A stretch of DNA of 64,000 nucleotides from Lacinutrix sp. Hel_I_90 (GTDB lineage Bacteria; Bacteroidota; Bacteroidia; Flavobacteriales; Flavobacteriaceae): NCBI RefSeq assembly GCF_000934685.1, contig NZ_JYNQ01000001.1, positions 3,633,501 to 3,697,500 of the forward strand. Reading direction: 5' to 3'. The notes under the pieces are model-generated. The model was not told the DNA's origin. It did not search any database and saw only the letters and a program-made list of their open reading frames with translations. A program made the position numbers and the translations under genes. Below are positions 25,677 through 34,869 of the stretch, piece after piece (within the stretch, counting starts at the first letter, position 1; each line of letters begins with the position of its first letter).

Positions 25677-26162
25677 ATGAAAAATTTACAGAAATTATTT
25701 GAACATCAATTAAAGGATTTATATAGTGCAGAAAGTCAGTTGTTAAATGCATTACCAAAAATGGCAAATAAAGCAACAGACTCAAAGTTGAAAGCTGTAT
25801 TTGAAAGACATTTAGAAGAAACTAAAACCCAAAAAGCACGATTAGAAGAAATTTGTAAAGAATTAGGGGTTAGTCCTGGTGGCGAGAAATGCAATGCTAT
25901 GGAAGGGCTTATAAAAGAGGCCGAAGGGTTTATGAGTGAAGCAGAAGATAAAGAGGTCATGGACGTAGGATTAATTGCTGAAGCACAACGCGTTGAACAT
26001 TATGAAATATCTGGTTATGGAACCGCAGTGCGTTTTGCAAAAGAATTAGGACATAAAGGCATTGCTGAAAAATTGCAACAAACCTTAGATGAAGAATATA
26101 ATGCAGATAATAAACTAGGCAATTTAGCCGAAGGAAGGCTGAATGAAAAGGCGATGGCTTAA
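25677..26162 (+). CDS. DUF892 (YciE/YciF) ferritin-like protein
   Basis: 161 aa from the ATG at 25677 (MKNLQKLFEHQLKDLY); the frame extends 15 codons upstream, but the family begins here. It is a four-helix ferritin-like fold with metal-ligand Glu/His in EHQLKDLYSAE, HLEETKTQ, EAQRVEHYEISGYG and DEEYNADNKL. YciE/YciF-type proteins are induced in general or osmotic stress; a stress role here is inference. Small hydrophilic ORFs follow. Confidence 0.88.
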   Translation: MKNLQKLFEHQLKDLYSAESQLLNALPKMANKATDSKLKAVFERHLEETKTQKARLEEICKELGVSPGGEKCNAMEGLIKEAEGFMSEAEDKEVMDVGLIAEAQRVEHYEISGYGTAVRFAKELGHKGIAEKLQQTLDEEYNADNKLGNLAEGRLNEKAMA

Positions 26163-26255
26163 TTTAACATTTGCAAATTTATAGAGATCGTGATTGGGAT
26201 ATCGTATCGTCGTCATGATCTTTAATTTTAATATAACCCTAAAAAATATTAAGTA

Positions 26256-26411
26256 ATGACATTAGATAGAGAAAACCCTAAGACAGAACACGAAAAGAAA
26301 CTACATCAAAATACTACAGATGAAAAAGGACCTTTAAAAGAAACGCATTATAATCAATACGGTAAAAAAGATGACGCGCACAAAAAAAGAGGTGCTCGCA
26401 AAAAGAATTAA
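26256..26411 (+). CDS. 51-aa highly charged small protein
   Basis: ATG at 26256 to TAA at 26411, encoding a very hydrophilic Lys/Glu/Asp/His-rich, probably disordered peptide (MTLDRENPKTEHEKKLHQN..., ending KKRGARKKN). The composition resembles small stress-associated proteins. It lies 93 bp after the DUF892 gene on the same strand. It is not a family I recognise. Codon use looks normal, but at this length coding status is only probable. Confidence 0.5.
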   Translation: MTLDRENPKTEHEKKLHQNTTDEKGPLKETHYNQYGKKDDAHKKRGARKKN

Positions 26412-27328
26412 ATCATGCGATGTGATTGAACTATAATGTATTTTAAAATGAACAGCATTACGCGCCAAAAGCGTATTTAACATACTTTAGTTTAAAAGCT
26501 CATTGCGACGTAAATGTTTATAAATAAACGCATTAGGAGTTGTTATCTGAAAAATATTCTTAGTTAAAACATTGCTTTTTTTTGATACTGCTTTTTAAAA
26601 GTATCCTTGCTAGGACGCGCTGTTTTCTCCATTATTCAAATATGTTATGGCTTGATTTTAAGTGAAATAGGAAGGCTAACATAAGTAAGAGTGATCGCAC
26701 TTATAACGAGGAATATAAAATTAAAAATTTCATAATCTTTAATAATAAGTAAGCCAGCCCACCAAGTAATAAAAAATAATTTGAGAATATGATTTAAAAG
26801 CTTTAGCATAACGAGTGACGAGGGTTTTAAATAGTGCTGAAATTCCCCGTTTAAGTTCTTAATGATTTAGAAGTGAAAAGTAATTTTAAAACTCTCAGAG
26901 TACTTCGTTTAACACTATTTTTGCTATTTAATGTAATTAAGAATACATCATTCAATCAAAGTTATGCCAAATTAAAAATGAAATCTTGTACAATTAAGCT
27001 AAATAGTTGTATAATTCCTTCTTTTTATGGTATTAGGTTAGCTGCTCACTATTTAAAAGTAAAACTTTTTTAAAATCAAAAGAACAGTCCTTGTTTTAGT
27101 TTGGAAATAAAACAAAGGAATTGGTTTAAGTTTAGATAAACAGGGCCGTGTTTCTAAACCCATTAAAAAGAAGAATACTTATAATCATTATACGGTTGCA
27201 AAACGTATTATTGTTTGATATGGTACTTGTATAGCTGTAGAAAGTGAAAAGGAAAAAACACAAGTTTTATATTTAACTTCCCTTTTAATGCTAAGACGTA
27301 ACCCAGCTTTCAAAGAGTATTAGGGGCG
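26412..27328. other. Long gene-poor region
   Basis: About 900 bp without a convincing gene. A 66-codon plus-strand frame at 26873-27073 has an unconvincing composition. A short coding-like stretch near 27125-27215 (reading KQGRVSKPIKKKNTYNHYTV) has no start and may be a remnant. No RNA gene is recognised. Confidence 0.4.
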
Positions 27329-27568
27329 CTAATTAGTTCTTAAAGCTTTAATTAACGCATCCTTTGTCATTTTAGATCGGCCATCGATACCAACGTTTTT
27401 GGCCTGTTCATAGAGCTCTTCTTTTGACCACGCTTCATAGGGCTTAGCGTTACCGCCTTTTTTGCCGGCATTTGGTGTGTTTGCTATTCTTGCCGCTTTC
27501 TCCTTACTATAACCTTTATCTTTTAAAGCTTCATATTGGTCTTCGTTTTTAATGCTTGGTATGTCCAT
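27329..27568 (-). CDS. Small Rho-N-like/DUF7218-type protein
   Basis: 79 aa. The N-terminal half carries ALKDKGYSKEKAARIANTP, followed by a Gly/Lys segment. The C-terminal half (YEAWSKEELYEQAKNVGI... MTKDALIKALR) has the helix-extended SAP/Rho-N-like pattern that binds nucleic acid. Similar small proteins are found near stress genes in many bacteria. Function unknown. It stands alone on the minus strand. Confidence 0.72.
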   Translation of the reverse strand: MDIPSIKNEDQYEALKDKGYSKEKAARIANTPNAGKKGGNAKPYEAWSKEELYEQAKNVGIDGRSKMTKDALIKALRTN

Positions 27569-27687
27569 AATTTATGATTTTATTTGCTTCATTCGATAAA
27601 TCTTACAACAATATCAAATAATTATGTAATAAATTGAGTCTTATCGCTTCATATATTTGTTTAAAAAAATAACCTTCAATAAAATAT

Positions 27688-27822
27688 ATGGAACAGAAAC
27701 CTAAGAACCCGTTAAAGCAGTTCGCAAGAGTTGGTAAAGTTTTTTCTAAACAATTTGGTATAACTTCAAACCTCAGAGAAAATACTAAGCTCCAGGAATT
27801 ACATGCTAATGCATTGAGATAG
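27688..27822 (+). CDS. 44-aa basic small protein
   Basis: ATG at 27688, TAG at 27820. Basic and helical (MEQKPKNPLKQFARVGKVFS, then KQFGITSNLRENTKLQELHA). Nothing identifies a family. It is 86 bp upstream of the AraC gene on the same strand and could be a leader-encoded peptide or a small stress protein. Coding status is supported only by an uninterrupted frame with a plausible composition. Confidence 0.4.
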   Translation: MEQKPKNPLKQFARVGKVFSKQFGITSNLRENTKLQELHANALR

Positions 27823-27908
27823 AATATTTAATTTTTTTAAATTAAAACGTTTCATTAGTGTTTATAGACAATAAATAATAACAGGTAATAACCATGAAAA
27901 TTTAACGA

Positions 27909-28928
27909 ATGACTATCAATAATTTAAAAACTTTTTTCGAAAGTCTTGAATGCGCTATTGGGGCGGTAAGAATAGATTATACCAACGACAGTACTCATCC
28001 AAAAGAATATGAAGTAAACCTTGATAGCGCTTTGGTTCGTGGGACTATTAAAGGAGTCGAATTAGATAGTGACATTTTATTTATTGAGTTTGATGTAAAA
28101 TTTAATGAAGACATCACCATTAAATTAGATACTCCAAAAGGTTCGGTTGTAAATTTTTTATACTGTATTGAAGGAAATATATCTCAAAGCTTTGAAAAAA
28201 ACAAATTAGTCAATTCCATTCAAACCTACCATACCCATATTTCTGCACCTATTGAAACGGAAGAAAATCATCTTTACTTCCCTAAAAACGAGCAGGTACA
28301 TTGTGTGCTAATCGCTGTAAATACTTCTAAGACGAGTTTAGCTAATAGTAGTATTAATAAAATGGTTTCAAAACTTTTTGTTGAAGGTCAGACTCAGGAT
28401 TTTATTTATAACGGCTCTAGTAATTTAAAAATTACGGAACATATTGAACGATTAGTAAACAGATCAAAAGAAGGGATTGTAAAAAGAGTATTAACCGAAG
28501 GGTTAATTTATGTGATTTTATCTATGAAAATAGAGCACTACACATTAGACCTTTCCAGACCTCAAGCTTTAACAAAAGCATTAACAAAGTCTGAGTTAAA
28601 ACAAATTAATGAGCTCTCTCAGTTCATAAAAAACTTTCCAGAAACAGATTTGGGGGTGAGCGGCTTATGTTCAAAATTTGGTTTAAACACTAAGAAAGCT
28701 CAAAAAGGCTTTAAGTTAATGCACGAAAAAACGTTAAATGAGTACATAAGGTTTGTAAGGGTAACAAAATCTGAAGAACTCATTAAAACAACAGATTTAA
28801 ATATTTCTGAAATTGTTTATACCTTAGGTCTTACCAATAGGAGCTATTTCTCGCACATTTTTAAAGAAGTGTACAACTGTTCTCCAAGTGCCTATAAACA
28901 AAAGAACGGGTTAGCAGCAGCAGGGTAA
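27909..28928 (+). CDS. AraC-family transcriptional regulator
   Basis: 339 aa. The C-terminal AraC double-HTH is at about 235-332: FPETDLGVSGLCSKFG, LNEYIRFVRVTKSEELI, and the conserved second helix TDLNISEIVYTLGLTNRSYFSHIFK followed by YNCSPSAYK (quoted as two pieces). The N-terminal 200 residues look like a beta-rich cupin-type sensor. The ligand is unknown. The neighbouring small genes may be its targets, but there is no site evidence. Confidence 0.88.
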   Translation: MTINNLKTFFESLECAIGAVRIDYTNDSTHPKEYEVNLDSALVRGTIKGVELDSDILFIEFDVKFNEDITIKLDTPKGSVVNFLYCIEGNISQSFEKNKLVNSIQTYHTHISAPIETEENHLYFPKNEQVHCVLIAVNTSKTSLANSSINKMVSKLFVEGQTQDFIYNGSSNLKITEHIERLVNRSKEGIVKRVLTEGLIYVILSMKIEHYTLDLSRPQALTKALTKSELKQINELSQFIKNFPETDLGVSGLCSKFGLNTKKAQKGFKLMHEKTLNEYIRFVRVTKSEELIKTTDLNISEIVYTLGLTNRSYFSHIFKEVYNCSPSAYKQKNGLAAAG

Positions 28929-29094
28929 TAAATATCAAAAAAACCATTTAAATAATTGCTTAATGCGCCTTTATTAAGGTATTTGAGGGTTATAATGAGT
29001 CAGTAGAGCGTCAATCGATAGGAGGCTAATAGAGGTATAATTACTTTTTATTAAAGCAAAACACTTAGGGGGCGTAACGACAGGATACATAAAC

Positions 29095-29126
29095 AAAAAA
29101 AGTCAGAACCTAAGCTCTGACTTTCC
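29095..29126 (-). terminator. Terminator of tRNA-Met
   Basis: On the minus strand AAAGTCAGAGC-ttag-GTTCTGACTTT followed by a T-run, just downstream of the tRNA 3' end. Confidence 0.8.
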
Positions 29127-29138
29127 TTTCTGTACTTG

Positions 29139-29212
29139 TAGCGAGAACGGGGCACGATCCCGTGACCTCTGGGTTATGAATCCAACGCTCTAACCAACTG
29201 AGCTACCTCGCC
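29139..29212 (-). tRNA. tRNA-Met (CAT)
   Basis: The minus-strand cloverleaf starts GGCGAGGTAGCTCAGTTGG (acceptor and D arm). The anticodon loop is TTCATAA with anticodon CAT. The T arm is ACGGG-ATCGTGC-CCCGT and the acceptor 3' strand TCTCGCT plus discriminator A. CCA is not encoded. The first pair is G-T and the D arm is of ordinary elongator type, so this is most likely elongator tRNA-Met. Confidence 0.9.
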
Positions 29213-29557
29213 ATAATTTTAAGTGTGCAAATATATAAACTATTATAGTTAGTACAAATAAAAAAGTGAGTTAAATTTCAAGTCTGATTTTTTGATAGTT
29301 CAAGTCTGATTTTTATCAAATTTATTTATTGAAATATAAGCGGCCGAGAGACTGTTAATAAAGTTCTAATAGAAGCGTTTTCTGAAGAAATTCTGCACCT
29401 AATTTTCTAAAATAGGTTCTGTTTAAAAATATAAAATTTAATAATTTTAATTTTTTTTATAGAGATATTAATATAGAATATCACTTTTTGATATTAATTT
29501 TTTTAACACTAATTAATGTTATATATTGGACAAAATATTATTATAACAAACCAACAA
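29213..29557. other. AT-rich intergenic region
   Basis: 345 bp between tRNA-Met and the AHSA1-like gene, very AT-rich. It includes a doubled CAAGTCTGATTTTT motif (about 29279-29313), probably a chance or small local duplication. No gene is visible. Confidence 0.4.
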
Positions 29558-29944
29558 ATGGACGAAAAATTAAAATACGAATTGGAATTTCCTATTCACG
29601 CTTCTCCGCAATTGCTATATCAATATATCTCGACACCGTCTGGTTTATCTGAATGGTTTGCAGATAATGTAAACTCTCGAGGTGAGCTTTTTAAGTTTAT
29701 TTGGGATGGATCAGAAGAGTCAGCAAAGTTAATTGCAAAGAAGAGTGGAGAGCGCATTAAATTTAAATGGTTAGTAGATGAAGACGATCCATATTATTTT
29801 GAGATAAGAATACAGGTTGATGAAATTACAAAAGATGTGTCCATTATGATTACCGATTTTGCTGAAGAAGATGAAGTCGATGAAGCAAAAATGCTTTGGG
29901 AAAATCAAATTTCAGATTTAAAACAAGTATTAGGTTCTGCATAA
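29558..29944 (+). CDS. START/AHSA1-like lipid-binding-fold protein
   Basis: 128 aa from the ATG at 29558 (MDEKLKYELEFPIHASPQLL). SRPBCC/START-like fold landmarks are FPIHASPQLLYQYISTPSGLSEWFAD at the N-terminus (shown in part), a central strand set with IKFKWLVDEDDPYYFEIRI, and an amphipathic C-terminal helix. Related to Hsp90-activator-like AHSA1 proteins, but no ligand is known. A terminator follows at once. The 14-codon upstream extension is not family-like. Confidence 0.8.
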   Translation: MDEKLKYELEFPIHASPQLLYQYISTPSGLSEWFADNVNSRGELFKFIWDGSEESAKLIAKKSGERIKFKWLVDEDDPYYFEIRIQVDEITKDVSIMITDFAEEDEVDEAKMLWENQISDLKQVLGSA

Positions 29945-29971
29945 AGATTTTTATATTTTAAACTTATATTT

Positions 29972-29999
29972 GTCCTGAAGTAATTCAGGACTTTTTTTT
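29972..29999 (+). terminator. Terminator abutting the next start codon
   Basis: GTCCTGAA-gtaa-TTCAGGAC (29972-29991) is followed by eight T residues. The ATG of the class IV aminotransferase begins at 30000, directly after the T-run. The terminator closes the AHSA1-like gene. Confidence 0.75.
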
Positions 30000-30842
30000 A
30001 TGATTAATTACAACGGAACGTTTAATAAAAACACAGAAAATTTAAGCATTACTAATAGAGGTTACGCTTATGGTGATGCTTTATTTGAAACTATAAAAGT
30101 GTCTTATGGAAAGCTTTTATTTTGGGAAGATCATTATTTTAGATTGATGGCGTCTATGCGAATCATGCGCATGGAAATCCCTATGACTTTTACCATGGAG
30201 TTTCTTGAAGCTGAAGTTTTAAAAACAATTGAAGCTAATGATTTGGGACAAACATCTGTTCGTATAAAAATTAGTGTACATAGAAATGAAGGTGGTTTGT
30301 ATAGTCCAACAACAAATGCGGTAAGTTATGTCATTACAGCAAAGGCCATTGAAAATGATTTTTATTTGCTAAATGAGGCTGATTATGAGGTTGACTTGTA
30401 TAAGGATTTTTATGTGGCACCAAGTTTATTATCTACACTTAAAACCAATAATAAGGCCTTAAATGTTTTAGGTAGTATTTTTGCAAAAGAAAATGACTTA
30501 GATAACTGTCTGCTTTTGAATACCAATAAAACGGTCATTGAAGCGCTAAACGGAAATTTATTTCTTGTAAAAGGAAAAACAATTAAAACACCGCCTTTAA
30601 CTGATGGGTGCTTAAAAGGCATTATGCGTAAGCAAATCCTAGATATTTTAGAGGTATTACCAGACTATAGTATTGAGGAAACTTCAATCTCTGCTTTTGA
30701 ACTTCAAAAAGCTGATGAATTATTTATTACTAACGTTATTCATGGCATTCAACCAATAACAAAGTACAGAAAAAAAAGCTATTCAAATACTGTTTCTAAA
30801 GTGTTACTTCAAAAACTAAATGTGAAGATAAGATTGTCTTAA
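30000..30842 (+). CDS. Class IV aminotransferase (aminodeoxychorismate lyase/BCAT-like)
   Basis: A 280-aa PLP enzyme of fold type IV. Landmarks are RGYAYGDALFETIKV at the N-terminus, the PLP lysine within LLSTLKTNNKALNVLG (about 140-155), NGNLFLVKGKTIKTPPLTDGCLKGIMR and the ADELFITNVIHGIQPI end. Family members include aminodeoxychorismate lyase (pabC) and branched-chain aminotransferases; the short length and LTDGCLKGI favour the PabC-like group. Its coding end overlaps the convergent YqgE gene by 4 bp. Confidence 0.85.
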   Translation: MINYNGTFNKNTENLSITNRGYAYGDALFETIKVSYGKLLFWEDHYFRLMASMRIMRMEIPMTFTMEFLEAEVLKTIEANDLGQTSVRIKISVHRNEGGLYSPTTNAVSYVITAKAIENDFYLLNEADYEVDLYKDFYVAPSLLSTLKTNNKALNVLGSIFAKENDLDNCLLLNTNKTVIEALNGNLFLVKGKTIKTPPLTDGCLKGIMRKQILDILEVLPDYSIEETSISAFELQKADELFITNVIHGIQPITKYRKKSYSNTVSKVLLQKLNVKIRLS

Positions 30843-31399
30843 TTATAGGTAGGGTTTTCTGGAGCGTTAGACCAAATACTATAGTCACCACCCAGTTCTA
30901 TCATTTTTTCTTTCCAGAAAAATTCGTAATCTTTTTCAATAATGGTGTTTTTGTGTACGTTTTTTGTTACCACCCAAGCATTAGACTTGAGTTCTTCTTC
31001 TAACTGATTGATTTCCCATCCCGAGTAACCTAAAAAGAATTTGATATCCCTCTCAGTTATTTTTTCTTCAATGATTAATTTTGAAACCTCGCCAAAATCG
31101 CCTCCCCAAAAAATACCTAAAGAGATTTCAATGCTATTGGGAATCAATTCTGGTACCTTATGTATAAAATAGAGATTATCCTGTTCAACAGGACCTCCAT
31201 TATAAACCTTAAAGGGCGCATTGATTTCGGGAACTAAATCATTAATCGTGTAATCTAAAGGCTTGTTCAGTATAAAACCAATAGAGCCCTCTTCTGAGTG
31301 ATTTGTTAATAAGACAATGGACCGATTAAAAGATAAATCTCCAATTATTGATGGTTCAGCAATTAACAAATCCCCTTTTTTTGGTTTGGTCAAAATCAT
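30839..31399 (-). CDS. YqgE/AlgH family protein
   Basis: 186 aa. Typical features are the N-terminal PKKGDLLIAEPSI, IVLLTNHSEEGSIGFILNKP (about 28-47), YNGGPVEQDNLYFIHK (about 66-81) and FFLGYSGWEINQLEEEL near residue 125. The family is widespread but functionally unresolved. ATG start. Confidence 0.92.
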   Translation of the reverse strand: MILTKPKKGDLLIAEPSIIGDLSFNRSIVLLTNHSEEGSIGFILNKPLDYTINDLVPEINAPFKVYNGGPVEQDNLYFIHKVPELIPNSIEISLGIFWGGDFGEVSKLIIEEKITERDIKFFLGYSGWEINQLEEELKSNAWVVTKNVHKNTIIEKDYEFFWKEKMIELGGDYSIWSNAPENPTYN

Positions 31400-31477
31400 A
31401 ATAAAAAGGATTTAATCATATTAAATGTAAAGTTTATTTATTAAATACACAACGTTTATACAGGTTAATATACAAAA

Positions 31478-31514
31478 AAAAAGCCTTCCCACGATACATC
31501 GTGAGAAGGCTTTT
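31478..31514 (-). terminator. Terminator of the HU gene (bidirectional)
   Basis: AAAAGCCTTCCCACGAT-ac-ATCGTGAGAAGGCTTTT forms a 17-bp stem with one mismatch. A and T tracts on both sides let it serve either strand. It lies 24 bp after the HU stop. Confidence 0.8.
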
Positions 31515-31537
31515 AAATGATATAATGTTGTAAATAA

Positions 31538-31810
31538 TTAGTTTACAGCACTTGATAAATCAGATCCAGCTTTAAACTTAACAACGTTTTTCGCTTTGAT
31601 TTTGATTGTTTTTCCAGTTTGTGGGTTTCTTCCATCTCTTGCAGCTCTTTTAGAAACTGACCAAGAACCGAATCCTACTAATGAAACTCTGTCACCTTTT
31701 TGTAAAGCGCCTTCTATTTCAATTAACGCACATTCTAAAGCTTTTTTTGAAGCTGCTTTAGTAATTCCTGCGTGTTCTGCCATAGCATCGATTAAATCTG
31801 TTTTGTTCAT
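31538..31810 (-). CDS. hup: HU-family nucleoid DNA-binding protein
   Basis: 90 aa. MNKTDLIDAMAEHAGITKA at the N-terminus, GFGSWSVSKRAARDGRNPQTG in the arm region (with the conserved Arg and Pro), and VVKFKAGSDL at the end, exactly as in HU/IHF proteins. It bends and compacts DNA as a dimer. Confidence 0.96.
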   Translation of the reverse strand: MNKTDLIDAMAEHAGITKAASKKALECALIEIEGALQKGDRVSLVGFGSWSVSKRAARDGRNPQTGKTIKIKAKNVVKFKAGSDLSSAVN

Positions 31811-32002
31811 AATTTAAATTTTAATTATTAATAAATAGTTGGTAAACAATATTTTTGTTAAATCCTCTACAAATTTATACGGATTATGCTACTATGCAAG
31901 TAATAGCAAGGGAAATACCAAAATTTGTTGATAACTTAAACCATTTGTTAATAAAGGTGGTGTTTTTTGTGATTTTTTAACTTTATCACTGTTGATAAGG
32001 CT

Positions 32003-32959
32003 TTACACCATTTTTGCATCCTTTTCAAAAGAATAACCATTTAAAAGAGATTTAATGTCCATGGTCCGTTTTCCTGGTAGCTTTAGCTCTAGTATTTTTA
32101 TAAAACCTTCTTTTACAGCGACTTTAGTTTCTTTTTTAGTGGAAATAATTTGACCCACCGCATAGTCATGGGCAACAACTTCTTTTTCTGAAGTATAAAT
32201 TTTCACATCTAAAGTAGTATCTCCGTTATGCAAAGTGCTCCAGGCAGCGGGGTAGGGGCTTAAGCCACGAATTTTATTATATATAGTATCTATTGGTGCT
32301 GACCAATCTATTTTACAATTTTCTGTATTTAGTTTATAGGCTGTTTTGCTAATCGCATCTTCAGGTTGTGCTATGGTCTTAACAGCGCCTTCTTCTATTA
32401 GTTTTACTGTTTTTAGTACTAGGGTACTCCCAAGAGTCATTAGTTTGTCGTGAAGGCTTCCTGCATTTTCATTGGCTTCAATGGGTAGCTCCTCCTGGAG
32501 AATCATGGCGCCAGTATCTATTTTTTCATCTATAAAGAATGTAGATACCCCAGTTTTTGTTTCTCCATTTATTATTGCCCAATTAATTGGTGCTGCACCA
32601 CGGTAGTTTGGTAAAAGAGAGGCATGAAGATTAAAAGTGCCATACTCAGGCATTTGCCAAACCGCTTTTGGTAACATTCTAAAGGCTACCACTATTTGTA
32701 GGTTTGCCTTTAGGGCTTTTAGTTCTTTTAAAAAATCCGCGTCTTTAAGATTAGTGGGTTGTAAAATATTTAAATGCTGTGCTTCAGCAAATTCTTTTAC
32801 AGCACTTTTGTTAAGTTTGCGGCCGCGGCCTGCTGGTTTGTCTGGAGCAGTAATAACACCAACAATAGTATAGTTGTTTTCTACAAGTGTTTGTAAAGTG
32901 GTGACGGCAAAATCTGGTGTGCCCATAAAAACTATCCGTAAGTCTTTTTCCTTTGTCAT
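32003..32959 (-). CDS. fmt: Methionyl-tRNA formyltransferase
   Basis: 318 aa. Seen are RIVFMGTPDFAVTTL at the N-terminus, TAPDKPAGRGRKL, and the catalytic and folate region FNLHASLLPNYRGAAPINWA (Asn and His). This is followed by GVSTFFIDEKIDTG, with the Asp of the N-H-D triad, and the C-terminal OB-like domain that contacts tRNA. It formylates initiator Met-tRNA. Its start overlaps the recQ stop by one base. Confidence 0.96.
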   Translation of the reverse strand: MTKEKDLRIVFMGTPDFAVTTLQTLVENNYTIVGVITAPDKPAGRGRKLNKSAVKEFAEAQHLNILQPTNLKDADFLKELKALKANLQIVVAFRMLPKAVWQMPEYGTFNLHASLLPNYRGAAPINWAIINGETKTGVSTFFIDEKIDTGAMILQEELPIEANENAGSLHDKLMTLGSTLVLKTVKLIEEGAVKTIAQPEDAISKTAYKLNTENCKIDWSAPIDTIYNKIRGLSPYPAAWSTLHNGDTTLDVKIYTSEKEVVAHDYAVGQIISTKKETKVAVKEGFIKILELKLPGKRTMDIKSLLNGYSFEKDAKMV

Positions 32960-34860
32960 TATATATGTGCTAATTTATAGGTATTGGTTTTTGTAATACT
33001 TATTATTTCTTGTTCTAATAAGACTTTTAATGTGCTGTTTATTTGTGTTTCAGAAAAATTTAGACGCTCAAATAAACTTCGAGATGATAAATTTTCAGAC
33101 TCTAAAGCTTCTATTATTTTTCGGGTAATCACTTTTGAATCCGCTAATTTAGATGGTTTTCGACTAATACAAACAGAACAAACACCGCAATCAGAAGCGT
33201 CTTTTTCTCCAAAATAGGAGAGGAGTTGTACGCTTTTACAAAGGTCATCATTATTTATATAGTTTAAAACCGAAAGCACCTGTTTTTCCTTTAGTACGTT
33301 TTGTTGTTTTATAACAGTAGAAATGCTATTAATCGTATTATCATCTTCTCGCGGTTGCAAATACGTTATTTGTGCATCTGTCTTTGAATTTTTAAATGTA
33401 ATAATCTCAGCTTTTTCTAATTGTTTTAGCACAGCAAAAATAACATTTTCATTAACTGAGGCTTTCTCGGCTACCAAACTGGTATTGATTTTAGTTTCCT
33501 GTTCAAAAATGCCGCCATAAGTTCTTAAAATCGATTTTACGACCGTATTACTCTCTGAATGTGTTTCTAAATAGTTAAAAAGAGCGGCATTGCTTACAAT
33601 AAACTGTACAATGGTTCTTTGGTTAAACTGCTTTGAAAGTGTTATCACACTCGTTCTGTCTAGTAATAGTAAGGCATTGTAGGCTAAAACAGTATTAAAT
33701 TTATAAAGCTTACAAAATTTATTAAAATTGAAATCGAATGTTTCATTGACACCTTCACCATAAGGAATTTGAAAATAACTGCTCAACTTCCTATAGATTA
33801 CCTTTATAAAGTCAACCCTTGGCAGCACGTTTAAAAACTGGTTTTTAACCAGACCTTCATCCGCGTTGTTTTTTAAAATAACGGCAAATGCCTTGTTTCC
33901 ATTTCTTCCTGCACGTCCAGCTTCTTGAAAATAACTTTCCATGCTTTCAGGCAAGTTTAAATGGACTACCGTTTTTACATCGGGTTTGTCTATACCCATG
34001 CCAAAAGCGCTGGTAGCAACTATAATTTGCTTTCTGTTTTGCATCCAGTTATCAAGAGCCGCATCCTTCTCTTTGTTTGTTAGTCCGCCATGATAATAAG
34101 TAGAAGTAAAGCCTTTGCTTTCCAAAAACCGGCTGACCTCTAATGTTGCTTTTCGGTTTCTGACATAGACGATTGAAGCCGCTGGATTTTTTTTTAAAAT
34201 AGCCTCTAACCTGAAATATTTATCTTCTTCGTGGAAAACCATATAGGCTAAATTAGGCCGAGAAAAAGACTGTCGGAATACTTTCGGACTAATAAAATCA
34301 AGTTCTATAATTATGTCCTCAACCACTTCTGGAGTTGCACTTGCGGTTAAAGCAATAACATTTACAGTGGGCTGTAACTCACGTAACTTTGTAATATTTT
34401 TATAGCTTGGTCTAAAGTCGTTTCCCCATTGGCTAATACAATGTGCTTCATCTACTGCAATAAGATTCACATGCATTTGCCGTATTCTATCTTGAACAAT
34501 ATCTTGTTGTAAACGTTCGGGGGATAAATACAAGAATTTATAATTGCCATAAATACAATTGTCTAAGAGTGTGTCTAATTGCGAATAGGAAATACCACTG
34601 GTTAAAGCCATTGCTTTTATACCTTTATCTTGTAATGCCTGCACTTGGTTTTTCATAAGTGCTACTAAAGGCGAAACGACAATACAAATGCCTTCTTTGG
34701 CCAAAGCTGGAATTTGAAAACATAGCGATTTACCTCCACCAGTAGGCAAAAGAGCAAAGGTGTCTTCACCTGCTAAAACCGAATTTATAATGTCTTCTTG
34801 AAGCGGCTTAAATGTGGTGAATTTCCAATAACGTTCTAATATGTTTATAGGATGCTCCAT
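32959..34860 (-). CDS. recQ: RecQ-family ATP-dependent DNA helicase
   Basis: 633 aa. Helicase motifs are LLPTGGGKSLCFQIP (Walker A, about 38-52), the DEAH box in VDEAHCISQWGNDFRPSY (about 137-154), LTASAT and QEAGRAGRNG. A RecQ-C zinc module has the four cysteines of CKSVQLLSYFGE...CGVCSVC (about 550-575), and a short winged-helix tail follows. HRDC is not visible, so this is the shorter RecQ type. In a run with the downstream fmt and the upstream AAA_28 gene. Confidence 0.94.
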   Translation of the reverse strand: MEHPINILERYWKFTTFKPLQEDIINSVLAGEDTFALLPTGGGKSLCFQIPALAKEGICIVVSPLVALMKNQVQALQDKGIKAMALTSGISYSQLDTLLDNCIYGNYKFLYLSPERLQQDIVQDRIRQMHVNLIAVDEAHCISQWGNDFRPSYKNITKLRELQPTVNVIALTASATPEVVEDIIIELDFISPKVFRQSFSRPNLAYMVFHEEDKYFRLEAILKKNPAASIVYVRNRKATLEVSRFLESKGFTSTYYHGGLTNKEKDAALDNWMQNRKQIIVATSAFGMGIDKPDVKTVVHLNLPESMESYFQEAGRAGRNGNKAFAVILKNNADEGLVKNQFLNVLPRVDFIKVIYRKLSSYFQIPYGEGVNETFDFNFNKFCKLYKFNTVLAYNALLLLDRTSVITLSKQFNQRTIVQFIVSNAALFNYLETHSESNTVVKSILRTYGGIFEQETKINTSLVAEKASVNENVIFAVLKQLEKAEIITFKNSKTDAQITYLQPREDDNTINSISTVIKQQNVLKEKQVLSVLNYINNDDLCKSVQLLSYFGEKDASDCGVCSVCISRKPSKLADSKVITRKIIEALESENLSSRSLFERLNFSETQINSTLKVLLEQEIISITKTNTYKLAHI

Positions 34861-34869
34861 TACTACGAA

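Noticed and set aside
26873-27073. 66-codon plus-strand ORF
   Set aside because: Starts at a non-ATG codon, has unconvincing composition and no neighbours or promoter; kept only as part of the gene-poor region.
27125-27215. Short coding-like stretch as a pseudogene
   Set aside because: Only about 35 codons without a start and no recognisable family.
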